Shown here: one piece after another, positions 29,001-37,100 of the stretch
How the letters are laid out: every line of letters starts with the position of its first letter
How positions within the stretch are numbered: the first letter of the stretch is position 1
Assembly (NCBI GenBank): GCA_035426385.1
Contig: DAOLZQ010000005.1
Span: 18,327 to 82,326 of the forward strand
Direction: 5' to 3'
Length of the DNA: 64,000 nt
Source of the DNA: Parvibacillus sp035426385
GTDB taxonomy: Bacteria; Bacteroidota; Bacteroidia; Chitinophagales; Saprospiraceae
Made by a program: the position numbers and the translations under genes
Notes under the pieces: model-generated
What the model was told of the DNA's origin: nothing
The model's database searches: none
What the model saw: only the letters and a program-made list of their open reading frames with translations

Positions 29001-30404
29001 AGGATGGAAGGTATAATCTACATTGGGTCTTAGTTTCCTGGCCCGGACTTTTTCAAAGTCCTTAGTCTGGACCATGTTATACGGCGAGGTGGTCAGCGTA
29101 CTGACTGTTTTATTGAGTGGGCGGGTATTTGCTGAGTCTTTAATTGCTACCTGCTGATATATTTTATTGGCATCATTGTTAGGCAGTTCGAAGCGCCCGG
29201 TATAGTCGGGATGAGTGATGACATTGGTATCATTGAGCAGGGGATTGTACGTAGTCAGGTTTTTGTGCTCTCCCAGATCCGTAAAAGCTACGATATCACG
29301 AACATCCTCTGTCTCCTGGCGATCATTTGTCACCCATACTTCGATATCAGTAATCGAGAAGAAGGTACTTATCTGAGGTAAATGTTTTAACGCCTTATCA
29401 AAGTTGTCCCTGTTATAATGGGTCAGCAAGAAGTGTCGGTTCTCATCATACTGGTCGATGGGCACGCTAAATTGCTGCAGTTGGCTGCCACCTTGCACCT
29501 GCAGGCTTTTGCGCTCTGATTTTTGTTGTGAGACCAGACCGGTCAGTTTTAATTTTCCAAATTGCATATCGGCACGGATACCGAATAGAGATAAACTTCC
29601 CTGGATGAGTGAGCTTTTCAGAGGCAAGCTTACATTACCTGCTTCTATCTTTTTCAAAATTTCATCTTCGCCAAATTTCTCACCTTCATATTGAATCTTG
29701 ATTACCTGATCAAAGTCAAACTGGGACTGTGTGTTGTAATTTGCATTGATCTTCAGTCTTTCACCGACTTTCCCGGCAATACTCAGGTCGATATTGGGTT
29801 GAAACAGAAACCTTGTATATTTCCGTTGACGCTCTGTGGCGGTGGGATTATCTGTAAAATTTGACGCAAACCCCAGACTGACATCCACACTTCCTGCGGG
29901 TTTGATATCTACATTAGAGCCCCCAAATAGTCGATCGATGATAGAATTGCTTGTGGTATAGCCATTGAGCGGGTCTGTAGCTCTGCCTGAGCCTCCACTG
30001 GTAGAGATACCTGCTAATTTATCAAAATACTCTTTTTGCTGCTGTTGTAACTTATATTCCTGATATTCTTGGAAAGTCATGCCTGTAGGCGCTGTAAGAT
30101 AGTCACTACCTAGGCGGGTATTGTCGTAATAATTACCGGTGACCGGGTCATACTCAAAGGAACGGTTGATATCCTCCGGCATTTTCAGTTGAATCGGATT
30201 GGTTGTATCTCGTGGATAGATTAGTTTCTGTTTTCTTACAGGTATAGTATCCATACCGGAAGCAGGCACTTGCTCCACTGCAGTGCTCTCCAGATGACCA
30301 TTGTCAAGCTGCTTACTTTTCCAAAAGAGGTTTCCGGCGGTAAGGGTGTAGAGACATATTATAAATAGGACTATCGGGCTGAATACGCTATTCTTTTCAA
30401 TCAT
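23070..30404 (-). CDS. sprA: SprA, type IX secretion outer-membrane translocon
   Basis: A 2444-residue protein, the usual size of SprA/Sov. In the T9SS it forms the very large outer-membrane barrel through which folded cargo leaves the periplasm. Visible features: N-terminal hydrophobic segment (SPIVLFIICLYTLTAGNLFW), two SprA_N-type blocks (for example VDVSLGFASNFTDNPTATER and YALNKDINLGATFMRLSE), and long barrel-strand runs to a C-terminal MVRFLLQ. Two Lys-rich insertions occur at about residues 1913-1965 and 2325-2345. ruvA lies upstream on the same strand, an order known from flavobacteria. The DUF4331 protein with a T9SS domain at 13850 is a likely client. A -7 box lies 18 bp upstream of the start. 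Confidence 0.97.
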   Translation of the reverse strand: MIEKNSVFSPIVLFIICLYTLTAGNLFWKSKQLDNGHLESTAVEQVPASGMDTIPVRKQKLIYPRDTTNPIQLKMPEDINRSFEYDPVTGNYYDNTRLGSDYLTAPTGMTFQEYQEYKLQQQQKEYFDKLAGISTSGGSGRATDPLNGYTTSNSIIDRLFGGSNVDIKPAGSVDVSLGFASNFTDNPTATERQRKYTRFLFQPNIDLSIAGKVGERLKINANYNTQSQFDFDQVIKIQYEGEKFGEDEILKKIEAGNVSLPLKSSLIQGSLSLFGIRADMQFGKLKLTGLVSQQKSERKSLQVQGGSQLQQFSVPIDQYDENRHFLLTHYNRDNFDKALKHLPQISTFFSITDIEVWVTNDRQETEDVRDIVAFTDLGEHKNLTTYNPLLNDTNVITHPDYTGRFELPNNDANKIYQQVAIKDSANTRPLNKTVSTLTTSPYNMVQTKDFEKVRARKLRPNVDYTFHPELGFISINTSIRSDQVVGVAFRYRYNDKIYQVGEFSYEVPVNPNNPNALFVKLLKATTQNTEVPLWDLMMKNIYSIGAYQVNPLDFRLDIMYEDPGFGQKRFLPDTDLKGVPLLRVFNLDNLNTTGDPQPDGVFDFVEGVTINSRTGRIMFPVLEPFGSELAKKIGNDNLATKYTYPQLYRTTITRAREYPEFNRFTLKGSYKSSVSSEISLGAFNVPRGSVKVTAGGTVLTEDVDYTIDYGAGKVNIINKAYLGSGTPVNVSFEDNALFSFQQKNMMGLRADYALNKDINLGATFMRLSERPFTQKVNFGDDPLNNKIYGADLNFTKEAEWLTRWVDKLPLIQTKEPSRVNLSAEVAYLQPGHSKFINNLSDEGGTVYVDDFEGSTSSFDLRTPTIDWVIASVPQNDAENNNPRFPESMLTNDLAYGYNRAKLNWYRAEVNALNDIDKDDPYARFVDLREVFPTKNNITGYNSGLYSFDLVYQPSLRGNYNYELPQGSAYSAGLEQNGTLKNPKTRWAGIQRAITNTDFEAQNYEFIEFYVLSPFLDRPGGIKNTSDGKLYINLGNVSEDVLKDSRNFFENGLPGPKDDNQKTFSSVWGRIPSVNQFITAFDNDLDKRAAQDVGLDGLDNNGEREQFKDYLTAINSSTLSATAKQEINDDPSNDDFKHFRDYPESDPIIEKYSKYNNQEGNSKPTSGNSTYQTASSNYPDVEDINKDNSLNESEAYYQYEIPFEWDGDNGIKLNQYITDVIKSNNGKDVWYRFKIPIHNPSQTVGNISDFRSIRFMRMYVTDFSETTIMRFARLDLVRNQWRKSTRGVSSNDIFPGPTPTPQPDLFDLNAVNYEDNSAKIPVNYVLPRGLTLERSVGAYQETFQNEQSLNISYCNFKAGGRLGIYKNTTFDMRRYKRLKMFVHAAPQTREQTIPEGDITIFMRIGSDFTDNYYEYQIPLKMSDFDKLDAFKTDAFKYSDEVWLEQNKFDIALALLTRIKTERNNANVSVNRFYSINDPDRPNNIVGVKGNPNLGYVKGIMIGLYNKSEQEGGVPRCGEVWINELRMTGLDERGGVAGIARADFQMADLGTLTVAGGYHSIGWGGLDQRVQERAIFSNYQYDISTNLELGKFIPGKTGIKVPFYFQYTTNVNTPEYDPYDLDIKLRDKLQTSDLVVRDSLREQAVEYENITSYSFNNVRKERTNSAKKPKPWDIENFSVSYGHTSTNKTDPIIAKDEVEQQKGGLDYNYSMQPLYFSPFSKVIKKDKYLKFITDLNFNLIPNSFGFNTQLNRYSSKKLYRFSDPLQSTWRTRNFLWDRNYLVNWDITRSLKLDFNATNTSVIDELSDRDLITSLPDPTYTESRNNAKIWDGIKDFGRNKNYRHSFNVNFNVPMKNFPFLEWINLRALYGGTYTWSAAALNVDTLGNVIQNTQTRQLNGDFNFDRLYDKWGYLKKIQRPAAKGKPKAGNKPVKTAPAVDPSKKKDEDDKPLTAAEEKKQKQKEKRKADREARIPSLAERILIRPLLSIRRGRLTYTENFNSVVPGYSPTSTSFGMDKFTAPGVGFIAGWQPDNKWFDRAIQPDNRWITDNIFQNQLVTLGRNQTLEGRLNLEPFNDFKIDLNANKTYSETHTELFKVKDQGGDFRHMTPREVGSYTITYFTLGTMFQDMNQVFKRFEANREVISSRLGTGVHATDPGYAEGFGRIQQQVLVPAFMAAYTKEDPKTQKLDLFNTIPRINWSVAYNGLTKLDFVKKYFTSFNLTHAYKSIMTVNNFNTSPNFNADVPETFNPITSNYYSRFEIPALSITEGLSPLLRIDVKTKNDITFNVDYKKIRNLTLSFIDNQVNETRTSDITIGAGYQMHNVKLPFMKEFKTNKKNKKKKSKQDPNKTSQNQGPQTKKLSQNDLTFKFDISLRDDVSVSHFLDQDNTRVSRGVETVRLAPNIEYEYNKNITLRLFYDYNLSKPKTSLQYKTISQQGGLMVRFLLQ

Positions 30405-30421
30405 AAAGGTATATCAAGCTG

Positions 30422-30429
30422 CAAATTTA
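30422..30429 (-). promoter_or_regulatory. -7 box of sprA
   Basis: Minus-strand TAAATTTG, an exact TAnnTTTG match, 18 bp before the sprA ATG. It implies a very short leader and an sprA promoter separate from ruvA. No good -33 TTTG at standard spacing. Confidence 0.4.
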
Positions 30430-30645
30430 TACAGATTGTCGTTTTGAATGTGGATTAAATTGGTTGCTGCACGTATAACTTTGAATTACAAATCGTTATA
30501 TATCATAAAAATTATTTATTTGAGCGAATTTTACTCCAGCCTTGTATATATTTTAATTATAGGGGCTATAAACTTTGAGTAAAACGAAAAAGTATTGCTT
30601 TTCTTTTGTGATTTTGGACTTTAACATTTCCACTTCGGATTTTCT

Positions 30646-31242
30646 CTAAGCTGATAGCAATTTCAGGCCTGCTTTGATCCATTCTTCCAGGCTGAGATCA
30701 TCACCATTCCGGGCTATCTGGTTCATCGCTTTTTCGATTTGATTTTTATTAAAGCCAAGTGAGATCAACGCGAAGGTCGCTTCATCACGTAGAGAGCTGA
30801 TCGGTGTTGATAGTGCGTCCGTCGTATCACCCTCGGCAGTCTTGATGAGCTTATCCTTCAGATCGATGATGATGCGCTTTGCTGTCTTAGGTCCTACGCC
30901 TTTTACTTTGCCGAAGGCAGCTTCCTGCTCATGGATGATGGCTTTACGTACATCCGCAGGGACCATAGACGATAGAATGATGCGGGCTATGCCTGCACCG
31001 ACCCCATTGACTGAGATGAGATGTACGAAAAGGATTTTTTCCTCTTCAGTAGCAAATCCAAACAGAGTATGCGAATCTTCCTTGATCTGCAGATGAGTCA
31101 GCAGTTTGATCGTACCAGTTCGACCTTCAATGGCAGAGTAAGTATTGAGACTAATATTTATCTGATAGCCTACACCTGCTACATCCAATATGATTTGCGT
31201 GGGTGAAAGCTCGGAAATGGTACCTTGCAGGTATGAAATCAT
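30646..31242 (-). CDS. ruvA: Holliday junction branch migration protein RuvA
   Basis: A 198-residue protein of normal RuvA length. The N-terminal OB-fold (about 1-64: MISYLQGTISELSPTQIILD) is followed by helix-hairpin-helix motifs (LISVNGVGAGIARIIL, VKGVGPKTAKRIIIDLKDK) that bind junction DNA, and a C-terminal domain (from about 150: ATFALISLGFNKNQIEKAM) that contacts the RuvB helicase. It is part of the RuvABC recombination machinery in the cytoplasm. sprA follows after 241 bp on the same strand. Confidence 0.97.
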   Translation of the reverse strand: MISYLQGTISELSPTQIILDVAGVGYQINISLNTYSAIEGRTGTIKLLTHLQIKEDSHTLFGFATEEEKILFVHLISVNGVGAGIARIILSSMVPADVRKAIIHEQEAAFGKVKGVGPKTAKRIIIDLKDKLIKTAEGDTTDALSTPISSLRDEATFALISLGFNKNQIEKAMNQIARNGDDLSLEEWIKAGLKLLSA

Positions 31243-31264
31243 GATTGATTTTTACTTTCGGGCA

Positions 31265-31272
31265 CAAAGATA
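31265..31272 (-). promoter_or_regulatory. -7 box of ruvA
   Basis: Minus-strand TATCTTTG, an exact match to TAnnTTTG, 23 bp before the ruvA ATG. Confidence 0.45.
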
Positions 31273-31531
31273 TATTATAAAAGCCTAATATAAGGATTAA
31301 TGGCCTGTGATGTTGAAGTATCACTATTTTTTTCATTTTTAGCAACGATACTGATTCTGAGATTTCTCCCGCGCTTAGAGCTTGGTCATAAGGACCGGTT
31401 TACATTAAAAAGACGAACAGTTGAATTTGCCCCAGGGCAAGTCAAATTTACCGCTCCCCTTCTCCAATGAATCAATTGTCCTTTATATTCTTTAACTTCA
31501 CTCTGTATTAACTTTTTTAAAATCACGACAG

Positions 31532-31888
31532 ATGGACAGCACTAAAATCTTCAATAAACTAAAATCTTTTTTAGAACCTTTTGAAAGCAGTCTTACTTTG
31601 CTCCACAATAATAGTGATCACTATTATTTGAACACGCCCACGACAGAGAACAATAAGAAACCGGAATTTTTTGGTGCAGCACAAATAAAAAAATCTTACG
31701 TGGCTTATCACTTAATGCCGATTTATTATTATCCTGAACTGTTGGACAATATAAGTCAAGAATTAAAGAACAAAATGCAAGGCAAATCTTGTTTCAATTT
31801 CAAAAATATTGAAGACCCACTTTTTTCAGAGTTGAATTCATTGACAATAAGTTGTTTTGAAAAATATCAGTCATTAAATAAGGTTTAA
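31532..31888 (+). CDS. Small conserved protein of unknown function
   Basis: A 118-residue soluble protein without signal or membrane helix. It contains segments I recognise from uncharacterised proteins widespread in Bacteroidota: HYYLNTP, PEFFGAAQIKKSYVAYHLM, PELLDNIS and KMQGKSCFNFK. The KxSxCFxF region resembles DUF1801-like proteins, but the assignment is loose. It stands alone, divergent from ruvA and convergent with the TPR gene at 32229. No function is proposed. Confidence 0.75.
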   Translation: MDSTKIFNKLKSFLEPFESSLTLLHNNSDHYYLNTPTTENNKKPEFFGAAQIKKSYVAYHLMPIYYYPELLDNISQELKNKMQGKSCFNFKNIEDPLFSELNSLTISCFEKYQSLNKV

Positions 31889-32228
31889 GAAAACTTGAAA
31901 CTATATTCTCGAAGGGAAAAACCGCCAGCAGATAATAAGGGATAGTTTTAGGAGATATGATGTGCAAAAATCAACAGTAGTAATTTAATTGAATATAATT
32001 AGCCAGTTCGCCTTTTGTTCATAGCTTGTCCGACTGGACTCACATCCCCATAAAAGTTATTCTACAGCATATGTTTAACACCCCATTTTTTAAAAGACAT
32101 ATAACCTAATGTTTGACCTTTTGATTCTAACAAAACGTGATGAGGAAGTAGCTGCGGGACATACTATAAAGGCTCGCATCCCCTTCCATGACAATTGTAA
32201 TTATCTAAAACAGAACAGGGAATGCGGA
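31889..32228. other. Intergenic stretch without recognisable gene
   Basis: About 340 bp between convergent genes. Only short unconvincing frames are present; one that starts at 32109 on the plus strand runs antisense into the TPR gene. No hairpin terminator was identified by eye. Confidence 0.6.
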
Positions 32229-34070
32229 TTACTGTACTTTATCTCCACGCAACTGCCTGAATCTGATGCGGGCGTCAAAGGCCAGGATGCTTCCCGGATA
32301 TTCAGTGAAGAGTTTTTCGTATAGTGGCTGAGCCTTTTCAGGTTGGAGCAGGGTTTCGTCATATAGCTTGGCTAGTTCGTACAGCGCATTGTCAGCTCGT
32401 ATCTCATCTTTGTAGTCGGTAAATACCTTGGTATAAGCTGCGATAGCCTCGTCGAATTGTCTTTTCTTGACGTAGATATGGGCTTTGGCGTAGATGACGT
32501 CATCATCTAGTGCATGTTCAGGAAACTGCTTGGTCAATGTATCTAGTTTTTGGAGAGCAAGTTCAAACTGATTGCGGTAGATGAGCAATTCAGCGGAAGC
32601 GTAAAGTTTCATCGCTACATCGGTAGAGTCGAGCCCCATATTGTCCATGATGAACACACTTCGGTCTATGGCATCATTTGAGATGGGTCTTGAAGTGGAA
32701 TTTTTCAACACATCAAATTGAGTCTGAGCCCAGCTAAAGTCTCCTGCATAGTAGGATAACAGTGCGTTTCGATAGCGGGCTTCCTGGCCCAGTGGATCTT
32801 CTTTAAAGTCCTTATCCACTTGCGAGTAAAGTAGTGAAGCATCCCATCGCTCACCGGTCATCAGTAAGTAGTTTCCCAGATCCAACTTAATGGCGGCCAT
32901 ATCTCGTGGATTCACGCCGATGACTTCAACATAGTCGGTTAGAACCTTGATAGCGCCCTTCAGATCATTCTTGTATAAGACCAGATAGCTGGCATAGGTC
33001 TGCATCACCTTAGCTGTCTGGCCTGAGCGACCATATTCATTGAGAAATCCGGTAAATAAAGTATCCATCTCTTGTATCTCACCTGTAGTGAGATCACCTC
33101 TATCCAGCTTCCCTTTGATCAGTGCATTGAAATACTGGTCATAAGCAGTGTTGAAATAGGGGGAACTGCGGCCCAAATCGATGATGTATTTATAGGCTTC
33201 GGCAGCTACATTATACTGGCCTTCATTATAGGCAACCGCAGCTAGTTCGACAATGCGGCGGCCATTGTCATTATCATCGGTGGACCTCAATGCTTTCAGC
33301 TGTCGCAAGGCACTTTTGAAATCTTTTTTCTGTATAAATATCCAGGAGAGTAATTGGATCAACTGTGCATTGCCCGGGTCAGTACCCAACTTCTCATAGA
33401 TAGCCTGCTGGAGATCGTCGTATTCAGTATCAGAGGTAAATGTGCGCTGCACCATACTGGTTATGTTCTGATACATCAGTGGGTCTGTCTTGAGCACATC
33501 CAGATAGTAGTAAAGCATCTTCTGACGGTTGCCCATTCGCCCATATAAATTGGCCAGATCCATAGAAAATGATCCACTGCCGAGTAGTGTCTCCCCCTTT
33601 AACAATACGGCCAGCGCCATATCCATTTTATTTAGATTCTGAAGCAGTACAGAAGCGTCGATGATCTTGAATTTATCTGCCGGGAGTATATTGATGATTT
33701 TATTTAATTGTTCATCTGCTTTTTGTATCTCACCATTTTCCCTCAGCAGATCGGAATAATTGACGTATAGACGAGGATTATTTGGTGTTTCCTTTATTGC
33801 GTTTTCCAGCAGTTGACGGGCCTGTCCAGGTTCTCCCATGGACTTATAGCATAGGACGAGCCGTGATAGGTAATAATCTGTATTCTTGTTTTTAGCGTAC
33901 AGATCTTTGAATATCACAGCTGCCTTGTCATATTCACCCTCATCAAAATATTGATTGGCCAGTTGGATGCTCTGACTGCTTAGTGTGCCTACATAGAGGA
34001 GACACATCATGAGGATAGTAGCCAGTCGCCGGTCTAAATGAATGGTATTAAATTTTCTTAAAATGTTCAA
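32229..34070 (-). CDS. Large periplasmic TPR protein
   Basis: A 613-residue protein starting with TTG at 34070. The signal peptide is hydrophobic (LATILMMCLLYVGTLSSQ). The mature part is almost wholly tetratricopeptide repeats: ANQYFDEGEYDKAAVIFKD, LYVNYSDLLRENGEIQKAD, IVELAAVAYNEGQYNVAAE and AKAHIYVKKRQFDEAIAAY, with YbgF/BamD-like repeats near the end. It starts 5 bp after the stop of the M1 peptidase gene, so the two form an operon. Likely a protein-interaction scaffold in the cell envelope; the partner is unknown. Confidence 0.87.
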   Translation of the reverse strand: MNILRKFNTIHLDRRLATILMMCLLYVGTLSSQSIQLANQYFDEGEYDKAAVIFKDLYAKNKNTDYYLSRLVLCYKSMGEPGQARQLLENAIKETPNNPRLYVNYSDLLRENGEIQKADEQLNKIINILPADKFKIIDASVLLQNLNKMDMALAVLLKGETLLGSGSFSMDLANLYGRMGNRQKMLYYYLDVLKTDPLMYQNITSMVQRTFTSDTEYDDLQQAIYEKLGTDPGNAQLIQLLSWIFIQKKDFKSALRQLKALRSTDDNDNGRRIVELAAVAYNEGQYNVAAEAYKYIIDLGRSSPYFNTAYDQYFNALIKGKLDRGDLTTGEIQEMDTLFTGFLNEYGRSGQTAKVMQTYASYLVLYKNDLKGAIKVLTDYVEVIGVNPRDMAAIKLDLGNYLLMTGERWDASLLYSQVDKDFKEDPLGQEARYRNALLSYYAGDFSWAQTQFDVLKNSTSRPISNDAIDRSVFIMDNMGLDSTDVAMKLYASAELLIYRNQFELALQKLDTLTKQFPEHALDDDVIYAKAHIYVKKRQFDEAIAAYTKVFTDYKDEIRADNALYELAKLYDETLLQPEKAQPLYEKLFTEYPGSILAFDARIRFRQLRGDKVQ

Positions 34071-34075
34071 AATGG

Positions 34076-36733
34076 TTAGTCCAGTTTAAAGTTAAGCAAT
34101 GCATCATAAATCATAGTTCCTTTTGCTTTTTCTATCATATCCTCCAAATATTTCTTCGCATTTGATTGTATCATTTGCTTTTGTGAATCCTTGAGTTGAG
34201 AGAGATCAGCTGTAGCTACATCATATAACGTTTTTGCTATAGAATATTTTCTCCACTGTGAGCCCGGATTATTCTGAGCCAGATCACCTAATTTGGCCAC
34301 CCCTTCTGCCAAGCGGTCATTGTCTGAGATAAGCAACATTTCAGAATATTTGGAATACACCGAAAACGCATCAAACCCATCTACCTCACCGAGTGATTTC
34401 TCCAGAAGTGGATATGCCCTTGGATCTTTTGATTCGAGATAAATGTCCATCACTGCAGAAATGATAGCAGGATTTGGGTCATTTTCAAATGCAGCTGCTG
34501 CTTGAATCGCTTTTTGCTTATCTATTTTATACAATCCCACCAGAGAGGACTCAAATAGAGAACCGGCAACACCTTTTTTCAAATTGGCCTGGAAGATAGA
34601 TTCATATTCCGGCTTGGGATCTTCAGCCAAAATAGAAAGCGCTGAAGCTCTTACAGCTATAGAGGAATGGTTAAGAGCCAATTCACGGACTGCTTTGGCA
34701 TTCTCGCTATCTGTATTGATTTCTATTTGTGAGAGTGCCGACTGAACTATGATATCAGCAGGGTCTTTAAGGAAATTTCTCAGCACTTGATTTAGTTGCA
34801 CTCCGGGATCAGTTTTCAATCCGGAAAGCACCTCCAGTTTATCTTTAATGGTGCGCGAGTGTGAAGCCTGATAGTAGAGCTCTTGTTTTGATTTTTCAAA
34901 GCGAACAGTAGCCAAAAGAGTATTGTGAGCATCAAAAATGATATTGGCTACTTCACCTGATGTAGGGATTTCAAAGGTCTGAGTTCTGCGAGATATGACT
35001 ATCTGTTTTCTGTCTGGCTCAGTTCTGTCTTTGTAATAAATATCGACGATTACCGGGAGCCGGAAGATGTGTTGCTGGCCTGCACCTGACTGTGTCTGAG
35101 CCACGGTCAAAAATAACTTCCCGGCAGCCAGGCTATCGGTCAGAGTCAGTTCCGGCTGTCCGCTACCATAAAACCATTGGTTGAAGAACCAATTGAGGTC
35201 CTGTCCTGAAGTCTTCTCAAAGGCAAGACGCAGGTCATGGCCTTCGACACTCTGGAAAGCATGGGTATTGAGATAGTATCGAAGAGATTTGAAGAAAACA
35301 GTATCGCCGACATAATCACGAAGCATATGCAGCACCAGGCCACCTTTGTTGTAGCTGTGCGCATCAAACATATTTTCCTTGTCGCGGTAGGTGAAATCGA
35401 TCAGATCGTGCATGCCTGAACGGGTCATTTGAAGATAGCCTTCCATTTCACTTTTTCGGTGTGCATCAGCATAGTCTCGGCCGTATTTATATTCATACCA
35501 CAAGTATTCTGAGTAGTTGGCAAAGCCTTCATTCAGCGTTATGTTTGACCAACTTTCGGTGGTCACATAGTCGCCAAACCAGTGATGAAACATCTCGTGT
35601 GCTACTATCTGATCATTGTTATTCTCCAATAGTTCAGCTGCATGCTTTTGGATGAATTCACCAAACACAACTGCGGTGGTATTTTCCATGGCTCCGGAAA
35701 CATAGTCACGGACTATGATTTGTGAAAATGAAGGCCAAGGATACTTAACGCCTAGTATGTTAGAAAAGAAAGTTAGCATTTCAGGCGTGTGATTGAAAAT
35801 TAATTTTGCGTCTGCAGCGTATTCAGGCTCTACGTAATATTGCAAGGGGATGCCTTCCCACTTGTCTTTGACTACCGCATATTTACCCACTGCCATCATG
35901 AAAAGATAGGGTGCATGTGGTAATTTCATGATGTAGTGATCAGTACGGGTACCGTCGCTATTTTTCTTTGATCCCAGGAAAGACCCGTTGGAAAGTGTCT
36001 GATACTGATCTTCTACGGTGATATACATCTCTTGTGTCATTCGTTGGTTTGGCTTGTCGATAGTCGGAAACCACCTGCTATTGCTCTCGGTTTCTCCCTG
36101 TGTCCAGATTTGAGTCGGTTTGTCTTTAACTTTTCCATCGGCATTGATGAAATACAAACCTTTATTTGACTGGATAGCCATGCTACCGGAGGTCGGTTGC
36201 TCATCCGGCTTAGCGGTATAGTCTATACTTATTTTAATCGCTTTTCCGGCGGGATAGGGTTTGCCCAGGTCCAGTGTCAGTTGCTTGCCGTCATATTGGT
36301 AGGTAATATTATTTTTAGTGCCTGCCCATTCCACTTTATGGATATCAAAACCCATTGCATCGAGTGTAAAATATCGGCGAGACTCAGCAAATGGCGCAGC
36401 GGTAATCTCTGCTCTACCCATAAGATGCTTTTTTGCCATATCAAATCGAACATCCAGCATAGTATTGATGAGATCAAATTCGATAGGAGCACTGGCTCTA
36501 TACACCGGTAGCGTATCCGGCTGCGCGATGGCCTGTTCACTTTCGTGATTAAAATTCTCTAACTCATCTTCAGCGACAGGGAGAGTTGAAATGGTATCGT
36601 CATAATAATCAAGATCAGCAAGAGCAGTATCTACGTTCACTTCTGGAGTGCTAACTTGACTCTTCATAGGAGTCTTACACTGATCAAATGACAGTATAAA
36701 TAATATACTTAGGAGTGGTAACCATTTCTTCAT
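34076..36733 (-). CDS. M1-family zinc aminopeptidase, probable lipoprotein
   Basis: Starting at the ATG at 36733 gives MKKWLPLLSILFILSFDQC, a signal with a possible relaxed lipobox Cys; a 14-residue longer start at 36775 is less likely. About 885 residues. Family signatures: GAMENTT at about 346, the zinc motif HEMFHHW at about 377 and its third ligand Glu in NEGFANY at about 399. The C-terminal third shows HEAT-like repeats. It should remove N-terminal residues from peptides in the periplasm or at the surface, feeding on protein breakdown products. The TPR gene follows after 5 bp. Confidence 0.93.
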   Translation of the reverse strand: MKKWLPLLSILFILSFDQCKTPMKSQVSTPEVNVDTALADLDYYDDTISTLPVAEDELENFNHESEQAIAQPDTLPVYRASAPIEFDLINTMLDVRFDMAKKHLMGRAEITAAPFAESRRYFTLDAMGFDIHKVEWAGTKNNITYQYDGKQLTLDLGKPYPAGKAIKISIDYTAKPDEQPTSGSMAIQSNKGLYFINADGKVKDKPTQIWTQGETESNSRWFPTIDKPNQRMTQEMYITVEDQYQTLSNGSFLGSKKNSDGTRTDHYIMKLPHAPYLFMMAVGKYAVVKDKWEGIPLQYYVEPEYAADAKLIFNHTPEMLTFFSNILGVKYPWPSFSQIIVRDYVSGAMENTTAVVFGEFIQKHAAELLENNNDQIVAHEMFHHWFGDYVTTESWSNITLNEGFANYSEYLWYEYKYGRDYADAHRKSEMEGYLQMTRSGMHDLIDFTYRDKENMFDAHSYNKGGLVLHMLRDYVGDTVFFKSLRYYLNTHAFQSVEGHDLRLAFEKTSGQDLNWFFNQWFYGSGQPELTLTDSLAAGKLFLTVAQTQSGAGQQHIFRLPVIVDIYYKDRTEPDRKQIVISRRTQTFEIPTSGEVANIIFDAHNTLLATVRFEKSKQELYYQASHSRTIKDKLEVLSGLKTDPGVQLNQVLRNFLKDPADIIVQSALSQIEINTDSENAKAVRELALNHSSIAVRASALSILAEDPKPEYESIFQANLKKGVAGSLFESSLVGLYKIDKQKAIQAAAAFENDPNPAIISAVMDIYLESKDPRAYPLLEKSLGEVDGFDAFSVYSKYSEMLLISDNDRLAEGVAKLGDLAQNNPGSQWRKYSIAKTLYDVATADLSQLKDSQKQMIQSNAKKYLEDMIEKAKGTMIYDALLNFKLD

Positions 36734-37003
36734 GAGCTGGATATTGGTAATTAGGTTAGTTGTTATGAAATACAAAGGAAAGGAAAATAACGATGCGAGT
36801 AGCCGATTTGTTGGTCAGTAAATTGATAAACAATCAGTTCATCAGGTTAAATACCATCTGAAGCACAACCTTCTGTATTCCTGAATTTAATGTAGTGTGG
36901 ATGTCAAAGATTTTATTTACCTGAAATTGTCAGATTATGTGCGCAACTTTTAATTCTGGATACAAAATGGAGGCCAAATGAGTAATTATATCATTGATTT
37001 CTG

Positions 37004-37092
37004 CGATAATTGCAATTATCGTTTATTTAAGCGATACTCTGCGTTATCTTTTATTTCTACGATATTCTTTTTTATCGTTACTATAAACGATA
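37004..37092 (+). promoter_or_regulatory. ATCG-type operator array upstream of the satD-like gene
   Basis: The region opens with a perfect 18-bp palindrome CGATAATTGCAATTATCG (37004-37021), continues with half-sites GCGATA (near 37030) and ACGATA (near 37058), and ends with TATCGTT-N6-AACGATA (37073-37092) 8 bp before the start at 37101. The 14-mer AATTATCGTTTATT (37014-37027) recurs exactly at 38538-38551 on the far side of the operon. The density of sites suggests a dimeric repressor, perhaps the SatD-like protein itself, which has a C-terminal helix-turn-helix. Confidence 0.55.
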
Positions 37093-37100
37093 TTTGTACC

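Noticed and set aside
31427..31440. TTGCCC-CA-GGGCAA inverted repeat upstream of the 31532 gene
   Set aside because: Only six pairs around two bases, no partner copies and no promoter context; chance is likely.
32109..32324. 71-codon plus-strand frame
   Set aside because: It runs antisense into the TPR gene, has no domain and begins in AT-rich intergenic DNA.
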